Below are positions 1 to 6,716 of a DNA stretch of 10,466 nucleotides, in pieces; position 1 is the first letter of the stretch, and every line of letters starts with the position of its first letter. A program made the position numbers and the translations under genes. The DNA is from JBGPIK01 sp041484845. Its GTDB lineage: Bacteria > Desulfobacterota > Binatia > UBA9968. The notes under the pieces were generated by a model. It was not told where the DNA came from, did not search any database, and saw nothing but the letters and a program-made list of their open reading frames with translations. The DNA lies in assembly GCA_041484845.1 (NCBI GenBank), contig JBGPIK010000234.1, positions 1 through 10,466 of the forward strand. Direction: 5' to 3'.

Positions 1-978
1 CACTTTCCCCGTCAGCTCCGACTTGCGCAAGTCCACGAGCATCAGGTGGTTGTCGGTACCCTCGGAGACCAGTCGAAACCCTTTGCTCATCAATTTTTCG
101 GCGAGCACCTTTGCATTCTTGACGATCTGCCGCTGATAGTGATTGAATTCCGGCATCAAAGCTTCCTTTAATGCGACGGCTTTGGCCGCGATAACGTGCA
201 TCAGTGGCCCGCCCTGCATTCCCGGAAAGACTTTGCTATCCACGGTTTTGGCGTGTTCCGACCGACACAAGACCATGCCACCGCGCGGACCGCGCAGCGT
301 CTTATGCGTCGTCGTCGTGACAAAATCTGCGTACGGAACCGGACTTGGATGTATACCGGCGGCAACCAATCCGGCTATATGAGCCATATCGACCATCAAA
401 TAGGCGCCGACTTGATCGGCAATTCTTCGGAAGCGCTCGTAATCGATAATCCGCGGGTACGCGCTCGCCCCGGCGATAACGAGTCGCGGGCGATGTTCTC
501 GGGCTAATCTTTCGATCTCATCGTAGTCGATCAATTCGGTTTTCTCGGAAACCCCGTACGGAATCACCCGATACAAGATGCCGGAAAAATTCACCGGGCT
601 TCCCATAGATAGATGGCCGCCGTGAGCGAGGTTCATGCCCAGGTAAGTGTCGCCGGGCTTAAGCACCGAAAGGTAGACGACCATATTCGCCTGCGTGCCC
701 GAGTGCGGTTGCACATTGGCATGATCGGCGCCGAATAACTCTTTGGCGCGCGCAATGGCCAAAGATTCCACCTGATCGACAAATTCACAACCGCCGTAAT
801 AGCGTTTACCCGGGTAGCCCTCGGCATATTTATTGGTCATCACACAACCCTGGGCTTCCAAAACCGCTTCGCTAACCACATTCTCCGAGGCAATCAGTTC
901 CAGGTTGCCTTCAAGCCTTTGGGTCTCGCGTTGAATCGCCGAAAAGACCTCAGGATCGGTTTGTTCCAGAAAAGACAT
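1..978 (-). CDS. glyA: Serine hydroxymethyltransferase, C-terminus cut by window edge
   Basis: This PLP enzyme interconverts serine plus tetrahydrofolate with glycine plus 5,10-methylene-tetrahydrofolate in the cytoplasm and is the main source of one-carbon units. The frame is open from the ATG at 976-978 to base 1, giving 326 residues of a family that is usually about 415-420, so roughly the last 90 are outside the window. Visible motifs are the N-terminal ELIASENVVS, the YAEGYPGKRYYGG substrate loop, HSGTQAN, the DMAHIAGLVA region and TTTTHKTLRGPRGG, whose lysine (residue 226) is the expected Schiff-base lysine. A GAAGGA ribosome binding site precedes the start. The gene lies 14 nt downstream of rpiB and is probably co-transcribed with it. 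Identity is certain from the motifs. No frameshift or missing key residue is seen. Confidence 0.97.
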   Translation of the reverse strand, partial: MSFLEQTDPEVFSAIQRETQRLEGNLELIASENVVSEAVLEAQGCVMTNKYAEGYPGKRYYGGCEFVDQVESLAIARAKELFGADHANVQPHSGTQANMVVYLSVLKPGDTYLGMNLAHGGHLSMGSPVNFSGILYRVIPYGVSEKTELIDYDEIERLAREHRPRLVIAGASAYPRIIDYERFRRIADQVGAYLMVDMAHIAGLVAAGIHPSPVPYADFVTTTTHKTLRGPRGGMVLCRSEHAKTVDSKVFPGMQGGPLMHVIAAKAVALKEALMPEFNHYQRQIVKNAKVLAEKLMSKGFRLVSEGTDNHLMLVDLRKSELTGKV

Positions 979-992
979 AATTTTTCCTTCGC

Positions 993-1463
993 CTACTTCA
1001 CACCTTTTGTCGTGGCCTGAAGGCCGAGGTCGCGCTCGAGCTGGCTGATTTTGTCGAGGCGCCTCTGGTGCCGTCCGCCGGCAAACGGCGTCGCCAGCCA
1101 AATTTCTAAAATCTCTTTCGCCATCGACTTTTCCGTCTTCGCACCGCTAAGCACGAGAACGTTGGCGTTGTTATGTTCCCGGCTCGAACGTGCCGCCTCG
1201 AGATCCTGAACGAGCGCGGCCCGAATACCGGGAAATTTATTGGCTAAAATTGACATGCCGATGCCGCTGGTGCAAACCAGCACGCCCCGCTCCGCCTCAC
1301 CGCGCGCGATGCGCAGAGAAACCTGCCGACCGATATCCGGGTAATCGACCGACTCCCGACCTTGAGTGCCGAAATCCTCTACCTCGACACCTTTCGCGCG
1401 CAGAAGTCCAACCAAATAATCCTTTAGGTCGACCCCGCCGTGATCACTGCCAATTGCGATCAT
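993..1463 (-). CDS. rpiB: Ribose-5-phosphate isomerase B (RpiB/LacA family)
   Basis: This cytoplasmic enzyme interconverts ribose 5-phosphate and ribulose 5-phosphate in the non-oxidative pentose phosphate pathway; some family members act on allose 6-phosphate. The 156 residues match the usual length of about 150. Visible motifs are GSDHGG (5-10), YPD (41-43), the catalytic-cysteine loop CTSGIGMSILANK starting at C64, SREHNNANVL with H97, and GGRHQRR (129-135). The loop reads CTSGIG where CGTGIG is more usual, but the cysteine and the glycine-rich end are kept, so activity is expected. No strong Shine-Dalgarno sequence is seen before the ATG. The next gene upstream is acpP, 167 nt away beyond a terminator-like hairpin, and glyA follows after 14 nt. 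The rpiB-glyA pairing is common in bacterial operons. Confidence 0.95.
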   Translation of the reverse strand: MIAIGSDHGGVDLKDYLVGLLRAKGVEVEDFGTQGRESVDYPDIGRQVSLRIARGEAERGVLVCTSGIGMSILANKFPGIRAALVQDLEAARSSREHNNANVLVLSGAKTEKSMAKEILEIWLATPFAGGRHQRRLDKISQLERDLGLQATTKGVK

Positions 1464-1510
1464 AACTTAACGCCGGCATTCAGGACTGGCTCTATCAATT
1501 AACTGCCGAT

Positions 1511-1560
1511 AAAGAAAATCGCAGAAGCCGTGAATTCGATCACCACAGCCCCTGCGATTC
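1511..1560 (-). terminator. Terminator-like hairpin between acpP and rpiB
   Basis: Read on the minus strand, AATCGCAG (1559-1552) pairs perfectly with CTGCGATT (1524-1517). Inside, GCT-GTG-GTGA can pair with TCAC-GGC with a three-base bulge. The outer stem is followed directly by a T-rich run, TTCTTT. This resembles a rho-independent terminator or attenuator acting on transcription leaving acpP. It could lower rpiB-glyA expression relative to acpP. The stem is only moderately GC-rich and the T run is interrupted by a C, so full termination is not certain. Confidence 0.45.
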
Positions 1561-1583
1561 CCATTCTATTCAGATGATTGTTT

Positions 1584-1600
1584 GGGCCATCTCATGGCCC
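1584..1600. repeat. Perfect 7-bp inverted repeat downstream of acpP
   Basis: GGGCCAT and ATGGCCC are separated by a three-base loop (CTC). On the minus strand it lies 30 nt past the acpP stop and is followed by AAACAATC, so it is not a minus-strand terminator. It could protect the 3' end of acpP mRNA or act as a processing site. On the plus strand it is followed by CGTTTTCTATT, so it might stop antisense transcription. The function is inferred only. Confidence 0.4.
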
Positions 1601-1630
1601 CGTTTTCTATTCCTAATGATCCGCGGAAAA

Positions 1631-1870
1631 CTAGCGGTGACTCTCTATATAGGTGATGACATCTTGCACGGTTTTAATTTTTTCCGCGTCCTCGTCAGAT
1701 ATCTCCATCTCGTATTCCTCTTCCAGAGCCATGACCAATTCCACGATATCCAGAGAATCGGCCCCCAGATCTTCAATGAAGGAGGCTTCAGGGGTCACTT
1801 CCTCCTCACTCACACCCAATTGCTCACACACGATCTCTTTAACCCTCGCCTGAACAGATGACGCCATCAT
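1631..1870 (-). CDS. acpP: Acyl carrier protein
   Basis: This small acidic cytoplasmic carrier holds growing acyl chains on a 4'-phosphopantetheine arm during type II fatty acid synthesis. The product is 79 residues, the normal size, and carries the canonical DSL motif in LGADSLDIVELVMALEEEY; Ser39 is the attachment serine. The start is set by an exceptionally strong AGGAGG five bases before the first of two adjacent ATG codons; a start at the second would give 78 residues. A longer in-frame opening exists upstream but would run into fabG and lacks family similarity. The gene lies 25 nt downstream of fabG. No beta-ketoacyl-ACP synthase gene (fabF) follows it, although that is the usual neighbour; a hairpin region and rpiB come next. 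Confidence 0.97.
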   Translation of the reverse strand: MMASSVQARVKEIVCEQLGVSEEEVTPEASFIEDLGADSLDIVELVMALEEEYEMEISDEDAEKIKTVQDVITYIESHR

Positions 1871-1895
1871 TCTCACCTCCTGCTTGACATTTTCC

Positions 1896-2639
1896 TTACA
1901 TGTAAAGTCCGCCATTAACACTAATCACTTGCCCAGTCATATATCCAGCCCCGGGCCCGACCATAAAGGCAACCACCTCGGCGACCTCATCGCAAGCCCC
2001 AAAGCGACCGAGTGGTATGGAGCGAAGATACTCCTCTTTAACTGCGGTCGGCAAGCCGGCAGTCATCTCCGTTTCGATAAAACCCGGGGCGATCGCATTC
2101 ACAGTTACTGCGCGTGAGGCCAGTTCTTTCGCAACCGCCTTAGTGAATCCCAAGATGCCGGCTTTGGCCGCCGCATACAACGATTGCCCGGCATTACCCG
2201 TTTGTGCCACAACGGAAGACAGATTGATAATTCTCCCATAGCGATGGCGGATCATGTGTCGTGAGACCGCCTTAGTGCAGAGCACGGTGCCCTTGAGATT
2301 GGTACCGACAACCTTGTCCCAATCCTCCGATTTCGTGCGCAGCAAGAGATTATCAGAGGTCACGCCGGCATTGTTGACTAGAATATCAATTTTTTTGTGA
2401 GCGTCAACGATGCTTTTTACCGCCTCTTCGACCGGCAACTCGCTGGCAACGTCGAATTGACTGAGTTCTCCTCGCCCGCCTTGCGCCATGAGATCGGCCA
2501 GCGTCTTTTCCGCAGCGGCCTGGTTGGCTCGATAATTGATCACGACATAAGCCCCGCGACGTCCAAGGGCCATGACGACGGCCTGTCCAATCCCCCGGCT
2601 GCCACCGGTAACCAATGCCACCTGCCCCGATAAGGTCAT
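1896..2639 (-). CDS. fabG: 3-oxoacyl-[acyl-carrier-protein] reductase
   Basis: This NADPH-dependent short-chain dehydrogenase carries out the first reduction of the fatty acid elongation cycle, 3-ketoacyl-ACP to 3-hydroxyacyl-ACP. The 247 residues match the family. The Rossmann-fold TGGSRGIG is at 11-18 and NNAG at 89-92. The catalytic set is N114, S142, Y155 and K159 (YAAAK). The C-terminal GQVISVNGGLYM is typical of FabG. The ATG overlaps the fabD stop as ATGA, which indicates translational coupling. acpP, whose product carries the substrate, follows after 25 nt. SDR proteins are often mis-assigned, but the position between fabD and acpP makes FabG secure. Confidence 0.97.
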   Translation of the reverse strand: MTLSGQVALVTGGSRGIGQAVVMALGRRGAYVVINYRANQAAAEKTLADLMAQGGRGELSQFDVASELPVEEAVKSIVDAHKKIDILVNNAGVTSDNLLLRTKSEDWDKVVGTNLKGTVLCTKAVSRHMIRHRYGRIINLSSVVAQTGNAGQSLYAAAKAGILGFTKAVAKELASRAVTVNAIAPGFIETEMTAGLPTAVKEEYLRSIPLGRFGACDEVAEVVAFMVGPGAGYMTGQVISVNGGLYM

Positions 2640-3604
2640 GCGCGCAGCGCTCCGGTGATTTTCGCCAGATCCTGCGGTGCTTCAAAATTGTCGACCTCCA
2701 TCGCAGGACTGATGCGCTTGATCAATCCCTTAAGCACCTTGCCGGGGCCAATCTCCCATGCCCTTGTGCAGCCTAAGGCCTCGAGTTTACGAACCGACTC
2801 TTCCCAGCGCACAGGTTGCACCGTTTGATCGGTCAGCAGTGATTTCACCCGACCGGGATCGAGGTTCACTTCCGCGCCCACATTGGTAACGACTCCAATG
2901 GAAAGCGGGCCAACGGAAACCACCCTCAACATCTCGCTTAGACCCTCCGCCGCGGGCTGCATCAACTGGCAATGAAATGGCGCGCTAACCGGCAAATCCA
3001 AAACCCTTTTGGCGCCCCGTTCTTTGGCCAGCAACATTGCGCGAGCAACGGCATTTCTTGCGCCCGCAATGACAATTTGCCCACCGCCGTTGTAATTTGC
3101 TGGCGCAACCACTTCATCGCCGGCGGCCTCTTCGCAGAGGGATTGCACGGCATCCATTTCCAAGCCTAGCACGACCGCCATGGCCCCTTGGCCCGCCGGT
3201 ACCGCCTCTTGCATCAAGCGACCGCGTTCGCGCACTATTCTTACCGCATCGGCAAACCGAAAGGCGCCGGCACAGACCAAGGCACTATATTCACCCAGGC
3301 TGTGCCCGGCAACGAAATCGGGGCGCAGCGAGGTCTCTGACTCGATAACACGTAAGGCGGCTACCGAAACTGTAAGAATCGCCGGTTGAGTGTTCTGGGT
3401 AAGCTTGAGATCCGCCTCAGGCCCCGAAAAGCAAAGTTGAGCGACATCAAAATTGAGCGCCTCTTCCGCTTCCAAAAACACCTGCTTCGCCGCCGCAAAC
3501 CGCTCGTACAGTTCCTTTCCCATTCCTACATACTGCGAGCCCTGCCCGGGAAAAACGAAGGCAAGTTTATCCTTGCCCGCCACCCTTTTGTTCCTCGCTT
3601 TCAT
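2636..3604 (-). CDS. fabD: Malonyl-CoA:ACP transacylase
   Basis: The enzyme transfers malonyl from CoA to ACP to supply the extender unit for fatty acid synthesis. From the ATG at 3602-3604 it has 322 residues. Recognisable are FPGQGSQ near the N-terminus, the nucleophile elbow GHSLGEYSAL (serine at 102), the carboxylate-binding arginine in RERGRLMQEAVP, and the catalytic histidine in APFHCQLM. The start is uncertain. The ATG used here has weak ribosome-binding potential and lies 38 nt inside plsX. An in-frame GTG at 3583 follows GAGG at a good distance and gives a length nearer the family norm (315). A farther ATG at 3625 is unlikely. The 3' end overlaps fabG by ATGA. No fabH lies between plsX and this gene. 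Confidence 0.95.
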   Translation of the reverse strand: MKARNKRVAGKDKLAFVFPGQGSQYVGMGKELYERFAAAKQVFLEAEEALNFDVAQLCFSGPEADLKLTQNTQPAILTVSVAALRVIESETSLRPDFVAGHSLGEYSALVCAGAFRFADAVRIVRERGRLMQEAVPAGQGAMAVVLGLEMDAVQSLCEEAAGDEVVAPANYNGGGQIVIAGARNAVARAMLLAKERGAKRVLDLPVSAPFHCQLMQPAAEGLSEMLRVVSVGPLSIGVVTNVGAEVNLDPGRVKSLLTDQTVQPVRWEESVRKLEALGCTRAWEIGPGKVLKGLIKRISPAMEVDNFEAPQDLAKITGALRA

Positions 3605-4682
3605 CCGCGCTTTCGTCCTCGTCACCGAGAGACTCTATCTTGGATTTGATCCGCTGCCAGATTTTGTGCGGCAATCCCTCCTTCTTGGCGCCCGCCTCCA
3701 CGTCGCCAAGAACTTCGGTGATATGACGGTTCACATCTTGCTGGAATTCGTCGCGCGCCGCGCGGATGGCATTTTTTATGGCGCGCGGATCCGAGCCCCC
3801 ATGCGCAATGATCGCCACTCCCTCAAGCCCAATCAGCGGCGCACCACCGTATTCCGCGTAGTCCAAGCGTCGATAGGCTTCGCGCAAGGATTTGCGGCTC
3901 ATGAGATAACCCAGGCGGCTGGCGAAATTTTTCTGAAAGGCCCCCTTGAAGACCTCTCCGGCGAAACTAGCAATCCCCTCCATAGTCTTGAGCGCAACGT
4001 TGCCGGTGAATCCGTCACAGACGACAACATCCACTTTCCCATTGAAAATATCGCGCCCTTCCACGTAACCGATATAATTTACGGGAGATGCGCCAAGTTG
4101 CTCGCTCGCGGCCCGCGTCAGCTCGTTTCCCTTACTTTCCTCTTCGCCATTACTGAGCACCCCGACGCGCGGGTTGTGAATCGAGAGAATTCTCTCGGCA
4201 TAAATCGAGCCCATGAGACCGAACTGCACCAGGTGACGCGGTTTGCAGTCAACGTTGGCGCCTGCGTCAATGATCACTGTGCCGTTTTTTATACTCGGGA
4301 CAACAATCAAAATCGCCGGCCGCGCAACCTGGGCAAGTGTCCCCATGACGAACATCCCCGTTGCCATCATGGCGCCGGAATTACCGGCGCTCACCACCGC
4401 GTCAACTTCACCCCGCTTCATCATTTCAAAAGCGACTTTCATGGATGAGTTCTTTTTCCGCAGCGCGCTGCTCGGGGACTCGTGCATCGCGATTAATTGC
4501 GCAGCGGGAACAACCTTGAGCTTAGGCGCGCTGCCCTGTCGCGCAAGCTCTTGTTCAACGACCTCCTCTTGCCCGACAAGCACGATCTCGACACCGAGTT
4601 CTCGTGCTGCGAGCATCGCGCCCTCCACCACTACCCGGGGAGCGCGGTCCCCTCCCATCGCGTCCACGGCGATTTTCGGCAT
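3567..4682 (-). CDS. plsX: Phosphate acyltransferase PlsX
   Basis: PlsX converts acyl-ACP plus phosphate to acyl-phosphate, the donor used by PlsY to start phospholipid synthesis. It is a peripheral membrane enzyme. From the ATG at 4680-4682 it has 371 residues and begins MPKIAVDAMGGDRAP, the signature N-terminus of the family. GNSGAMMATG, IDAGANVDCKP and VCDGFTGNVALKTMEG follow, and GGAPLIGLEGVAIIAHG lies near the C-terminus. The start has AAGG five bases upstream and is 16 nt after the rpmF stop. The longer reading frame to 4781 would overlap rpmF and adds 33 non-family residues. The last 20 or so residues form a very acidic, glycine-ended tail (DEDESADESEEQ), and part of its coding sequence is shared with the start of fabD. 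Confidence 0.97.
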   Translation of the reverse strand: MPKIAVDAMGGDRAPRVVVEGAMLAARELGVEIVLVGQEEVVEQELARQGSAPKLKVVPAAQLIAMHESPSSALRKKNSSMKVAFEMMKRGEVDAVVSAGNSGAMMATGMFVMGTLAQVARPAILIVVPSIKNGTVIIDAGANVDCKPRHLVQFGLMGSIYAERILSIHNPRVGVLSNGEEESKGNELTRAASEQLGASPVNYIGYVEGRDIFNGKVDVVVCDGFTGNVALKTMEGIASFAGEVFKGAFQKNFASRLGYLMSRKSLREAYRRLDYAEYGGAPLIGLEGVAIIAHGGSDPRAIKNAIRAARDEFQQDVNRHITEVLGDVEAGAKKEGLPHKIWQRIKSKIESLGDEDESADESEEQKGGGQG

Positions 4683-4698
4683 AAGAACCTTGGGAGGC

Positions 4699-4881
4699 TC
4701 AACTCTGTTCGGTTTCGATAACCATGCGGCCGCGATAAAATCCGCAGTTTTTACAGGCACGATGCGGCAATACCGTTTCACCGCATTTCGCGCAGGTGCT
4801 CCACTGGGGTTGGGTTAAGCCATCGTGCGAGCGTCGCTGATTCTTCACTCGCTTAGAGGTTCTTCTCTTAGGTACCGGCAT
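4699..4881 (-). CDS. rpmF: 50S ribosomal protein L32
   Basis: This is a small basic protein of the large ribosomal subunit. It has 60 residues and begins MPVPKRRTSKRVKNQRRSHDGL, the invariant family N-terminus. Four cysteines (C30, C33, C43, C46; CAKC...CKNC) make the zinc-ribbon form intact. AGGA lies seven bases before the ATG. It sits between yceD (62-nt gap) and plsX (16-nt gap), the classic yceD-rpmF-plsX order that ties ribosome assembly to lipid synthesis. A short hairpin, CTGCC/GGCAG at 4901-4917, lies just upstream of the ribosome binding site; whether it regulates L32 synthesis is unknown. Confidence 0.97.
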   Translation of the reverse strand: MPVPKRRTSKRVKNQRRSHDGLTQPQWSTCAKCGETVLPHRACKNCGFYRGRMVIETEQS

Positions 4882-4944
4882 AGACGTGTCCTGTCTTTCC
4901 CTGCCTCTCGTCGGCAGATACGTGATTGTGGAAATGCAATTGAT

Positions 4945-5481
4945 TTAGCGACCGACTTTGAGTGTTCGAAATATCGCCATCCGCGGATCGCCCACCGAGG
5001 AGGAACAGACACACTCATCGGTGTTGAGATTGACTCCGCAACCGCCACAAAACCCGCGGCAATCGTCCGCGCAAAGGAGGCGGGTGGGAAGCGCGAGCAT
5101 CACTTGTTCGCTAATCAGCGGTGCCAGATTGATCTCTTCAGTCGAATAGTAGCTCAACCCTAAATCGTCGCGGTTCAATTCTTCGGCCCCCCGTTCAGAC
5201 TTAACCGGATCGGGACTCAAAATAAATTCAAACTCCCTTTGCAATTCGAAGGAATAAATTTTCAAACATCGGCTGCAGCAACCTTCGAATGTGCCGCTAA
5301 ACTGGCCGCGAAATAAAAGATCCTGTCCGGAGCGGTAATAAACGAGATCGATCTCCAAAGACGGCGGAAAGCGGAAATCCCAAACCGTGCTCTTGCCAAA
5401 GATGTCATTTAGCCCCTCAATGCTCTCGAAGAATCGAATCTCTTTCGGGGATTGAGGAATATCACCTACGGGAATTTTCAT
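4945..5481 (-). CDS. yceD: YceD/DUF177 family protein (23S rRNA accumulation)
   Basis: YceD-family proteins sit directly upstream of rpmF in most bacteria and are linked to 23S rRNA accumulation or large-subunit assembly; the mechanism is poorly defined. The 178-residue product has the expected layout. A hydrophobic/aromatic N-terminal half comes first, then FEGCCSRCLK (C68, C69, C72), then a negatively charged stretch, then CADDCRGFCGGCGVNLN (C137, C141, C145, C148) and two more cysteines near the end (C157, C159). The cysteine pattern suggests metal binding, which is an inference. This is the first gene of the lipid/ribosome operon; its ATG is about 35 nt from a strong promoter. No clear Shine-Dalgarno sequence precedes the ATG. 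Confidence 0.9.
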   Translation of the reverse strand: MKIPVGDIPQSPKEIRFFESIEGLNDIFGKSTVWDFRFPPSLEIDLVYYRSGQDLLFRGQFSGTFEGCCSRCLKIYSFELQREFEFILSPDPVKSERGAEELNRDDLGLSYYSTEEINLAPLISEQVMLALPTRLLCADDCRGFCGGCGVNLNTDECVCSSSVGDPRMAIFRTLKVGR

Positions 5482-5516
5482 CGGCGGAAGAGCAACGCGC
5501 TCAGCGGTAGGATATG

Positions 5517-5544
5517 AATATAGTTAAATCCCCTCTATTGTCAA
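5517..5544 (-). promoter_or_regulatory. Sigma70-like promoter of the yceD-rpmF-plsX-fab operon
   Basis: On the minus strand a perfect -35 TTGACA (5544-5539) is followed after 16 bp by TATATT (5522-5517), five of six matches to the -10 consensus. Transcription would begin near 5510, giving a leader of about 30 nt before yceD. This is the best promoter match in the window, in keeping with a housekeeping operon. It also lies over the most upstream possible start codon of the divergent radical SAM gene (5514), which argues against that start. Confidence 0.7.
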
Positions 5545-5643
5545 GCCAACACAAAACCATTGCGCAGCGAAATCCGCGTGATTTTTTAACCACTTCCGAC
5601 CCGCGAACAAAACCTCAAATGCCTTCATCGCGCCAGCGCGGTC

Positions 5644-5673
5644 TTGACGCGGACCCCATTCGTTGCGTAGACA
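5644..5673 (+). promoter_or_regulatory. Weak candidate promoter for the radical SAM gene
   Basis: TTGACG (5644-5649, five of six -35 matches) is followed after 18 bp by TAGACA (5668-5673, only three of six -10 matches). It is correctly placed upstream of the radical SAM start at 5721. The -10 is poor, so this is tentative. The 239-bp gap between yceD and this gene shows nothing else beyond the operon promoter. Confidence 0.25.
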
Positions 5674-5720
5674 CCTTGAGTATTCAAATGGTTTTTGCTA
5701 ACCCTCTTTTGGTTTCTCGG

Positions 5721-6716
5721 ATGGACTTTCCAATCTCATTGCATAATCAATGGCATGGTAAACGCTACAATTCCTATAATCGCATCTTGAGAGACACATT
5801 TGGCGCGCGGGTTTACAAGATTGGCTTGCGCATGGATTTTACCTGTCCGAATCGCGACGGTAAGGTCGCCGTGGGAGGCTGTATCTACTGTAACAACGCC
5901 AGTCACACGCCGCAAGATTATCGGCCGCTCACCTCGGTAACCCAACAACTCGAACAGGGCGCGGCGGCTATCTGCAAACGTCACAGGGCAGAGCGCTTCA
6001 TTGCCTACTTTCAGAGCTATTCGAATACCTACGACACCCCAGCGAAACTGGAGAGACTCTACCGCGAAGCGCTGGATTTTCCAGGAGTCGTCGGCCTCTC
6101 GATCGGTACCCGTCCCGACTGCTTGCCTGACGATGTTCTCGATCTTATCAGTGAGCTTGCGCGCCAAACCTATGTGTGGCTAGAGCTGGGTTTAGAATCG
6201 ATCCATGATCGGACCCTGCAATGGGTTAATCGCGGGCATGGGTTACGAGAATTTATTGACGCCGCTAAACGCTGCAAAAAGCGTGGACTCCGTCTGTGCG
6301 CGCATCTTATATTCGGTTTTCCCGGTGAAACGCGCGCCGATATGCTGGCGACTCCGGCTCTGCTCAATCAGCTCGAAATAGACGGTGTCAAGGTTCATAA
6401 CCTGCACATCATCAGGAACACCGGATTGGAGAAAATCTACAACGCGACTCAATTTGCGCTCTTAAGCCGTGACGAATATGTAGCGTTGGTGGTTGATTTT
6501 CTGGAGCTATTAAACCCCGAGATCGTCGTTCACCGCCTGACCGGCGAGACCTATCGCGCCATCACCATCGCCCCGGCGTGGTCTGTGGATAAAATCAGCG
6601 TCCACAACGCCATCTTTAGGGAATTGGAGAAAAGGGATAGCTGGCAAGGCAAACGCTACTCAGCAGAGTTGCAGGAAACCACGACCAGTAATGATTCCGC
6701 GGGAGTCGAAACTTGA
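5721..6716 (+). CDS. Radical SAM protein, YhcC/TIGR01212 family
   Basis: This is a cytoplasmic iron-sulphur enzyme that would cleave S-adenosylmethionine to a 5'-deoxyadenosyl radical; the substrate of this family is not firmly known. Counting from the ATG at 5721 (331 residues), the cluster motif is CPNRDGKVAVGGCIYC with C42, C54 and C57, the CX11CX2C spacing typical of the Elp3-like YhcC group. Further family blocks are YFQSYSNTY, GLSIGTRPDCLPD, VWLELGLESIHDRTLQWVNRGH, LCAHLIFGFPGE, VKVHNLHII and the late VVHRLTGE. The start is not certain. The frame extends upstream to ATGs at 5688 and 5514, but residues before 5721 resemble no family sequence and the farthest start lies in the yceD promoter. 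The stop overlaps the next gene as TTGA. Identity is strong; function is not assigned. Confidence 0.9.
   Translation: MDFPISLHNQWHGKRYNSYNRILRDTFGARVYKIGLRMDFTCPNRDGKVAVGGCIYCNNASHTPQDYRPLTSVTQQLEQGAAAICKRHRAERFIAYFQSYSNTYDTPAKLERLYREALDFPGVVGLSIGTRPDCLPDDVLDLISELARQTYVWLELGLESIHDRTLQWVNRGHGLREFIDAAKRCKKRGLRLCAHLIFGFPGETRADMLATPALLNQLEIDGVKVHNLHIIRNTGLEKIYNATQFALLSRDEYVALVVDFLELLNPEIVVHRLTGETYRAITIAPAWSVDKISVHNAIFRELEKRDSWQGKRYSAELQETTTSNDSAGVET

Noticed and set aside
1499..1564. A 21-residue hydrophobic minus-strand peptide frame (starts MGIAGAVVIEF) between acpP and rpiB
   Set aside because: There is no Shine-Dalgarno sequence, and the frame coincides with the two arms of the terminator-like hairpin, which explains the sequence better.
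1871..1921. N-terminal extension of ACP to a 96-residue form
   Set aside because: It would overlap fabG, and a strong AGGAGG lies immediately before the ATG at 1870, which gives the standard ACP length.
3453..4448. A 331-codon open frame on the plus strand opposite plsX and fabD
   Set aside because: It is fully antisense to two certain genes and its translation shows no family motif. Long antisense frames are common opposite codon-biased genes.
4243..4818. A 191-codon plus-strand frame opposite plsX and rpmF
   Set aside because: It is low-complexity (Ser/Thr/Ala-rich) and antisense to conserved genes; no ribosome binding site or domain was seen.
5514..5720. Upstream extension of the radical SAM protein to ATG 5514 (or 5688)
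   Set aside because: The added residues resemble no family sequence and 5514 lies inside the strong opposing promoter. 5688 remains possible but less likely than 5721.
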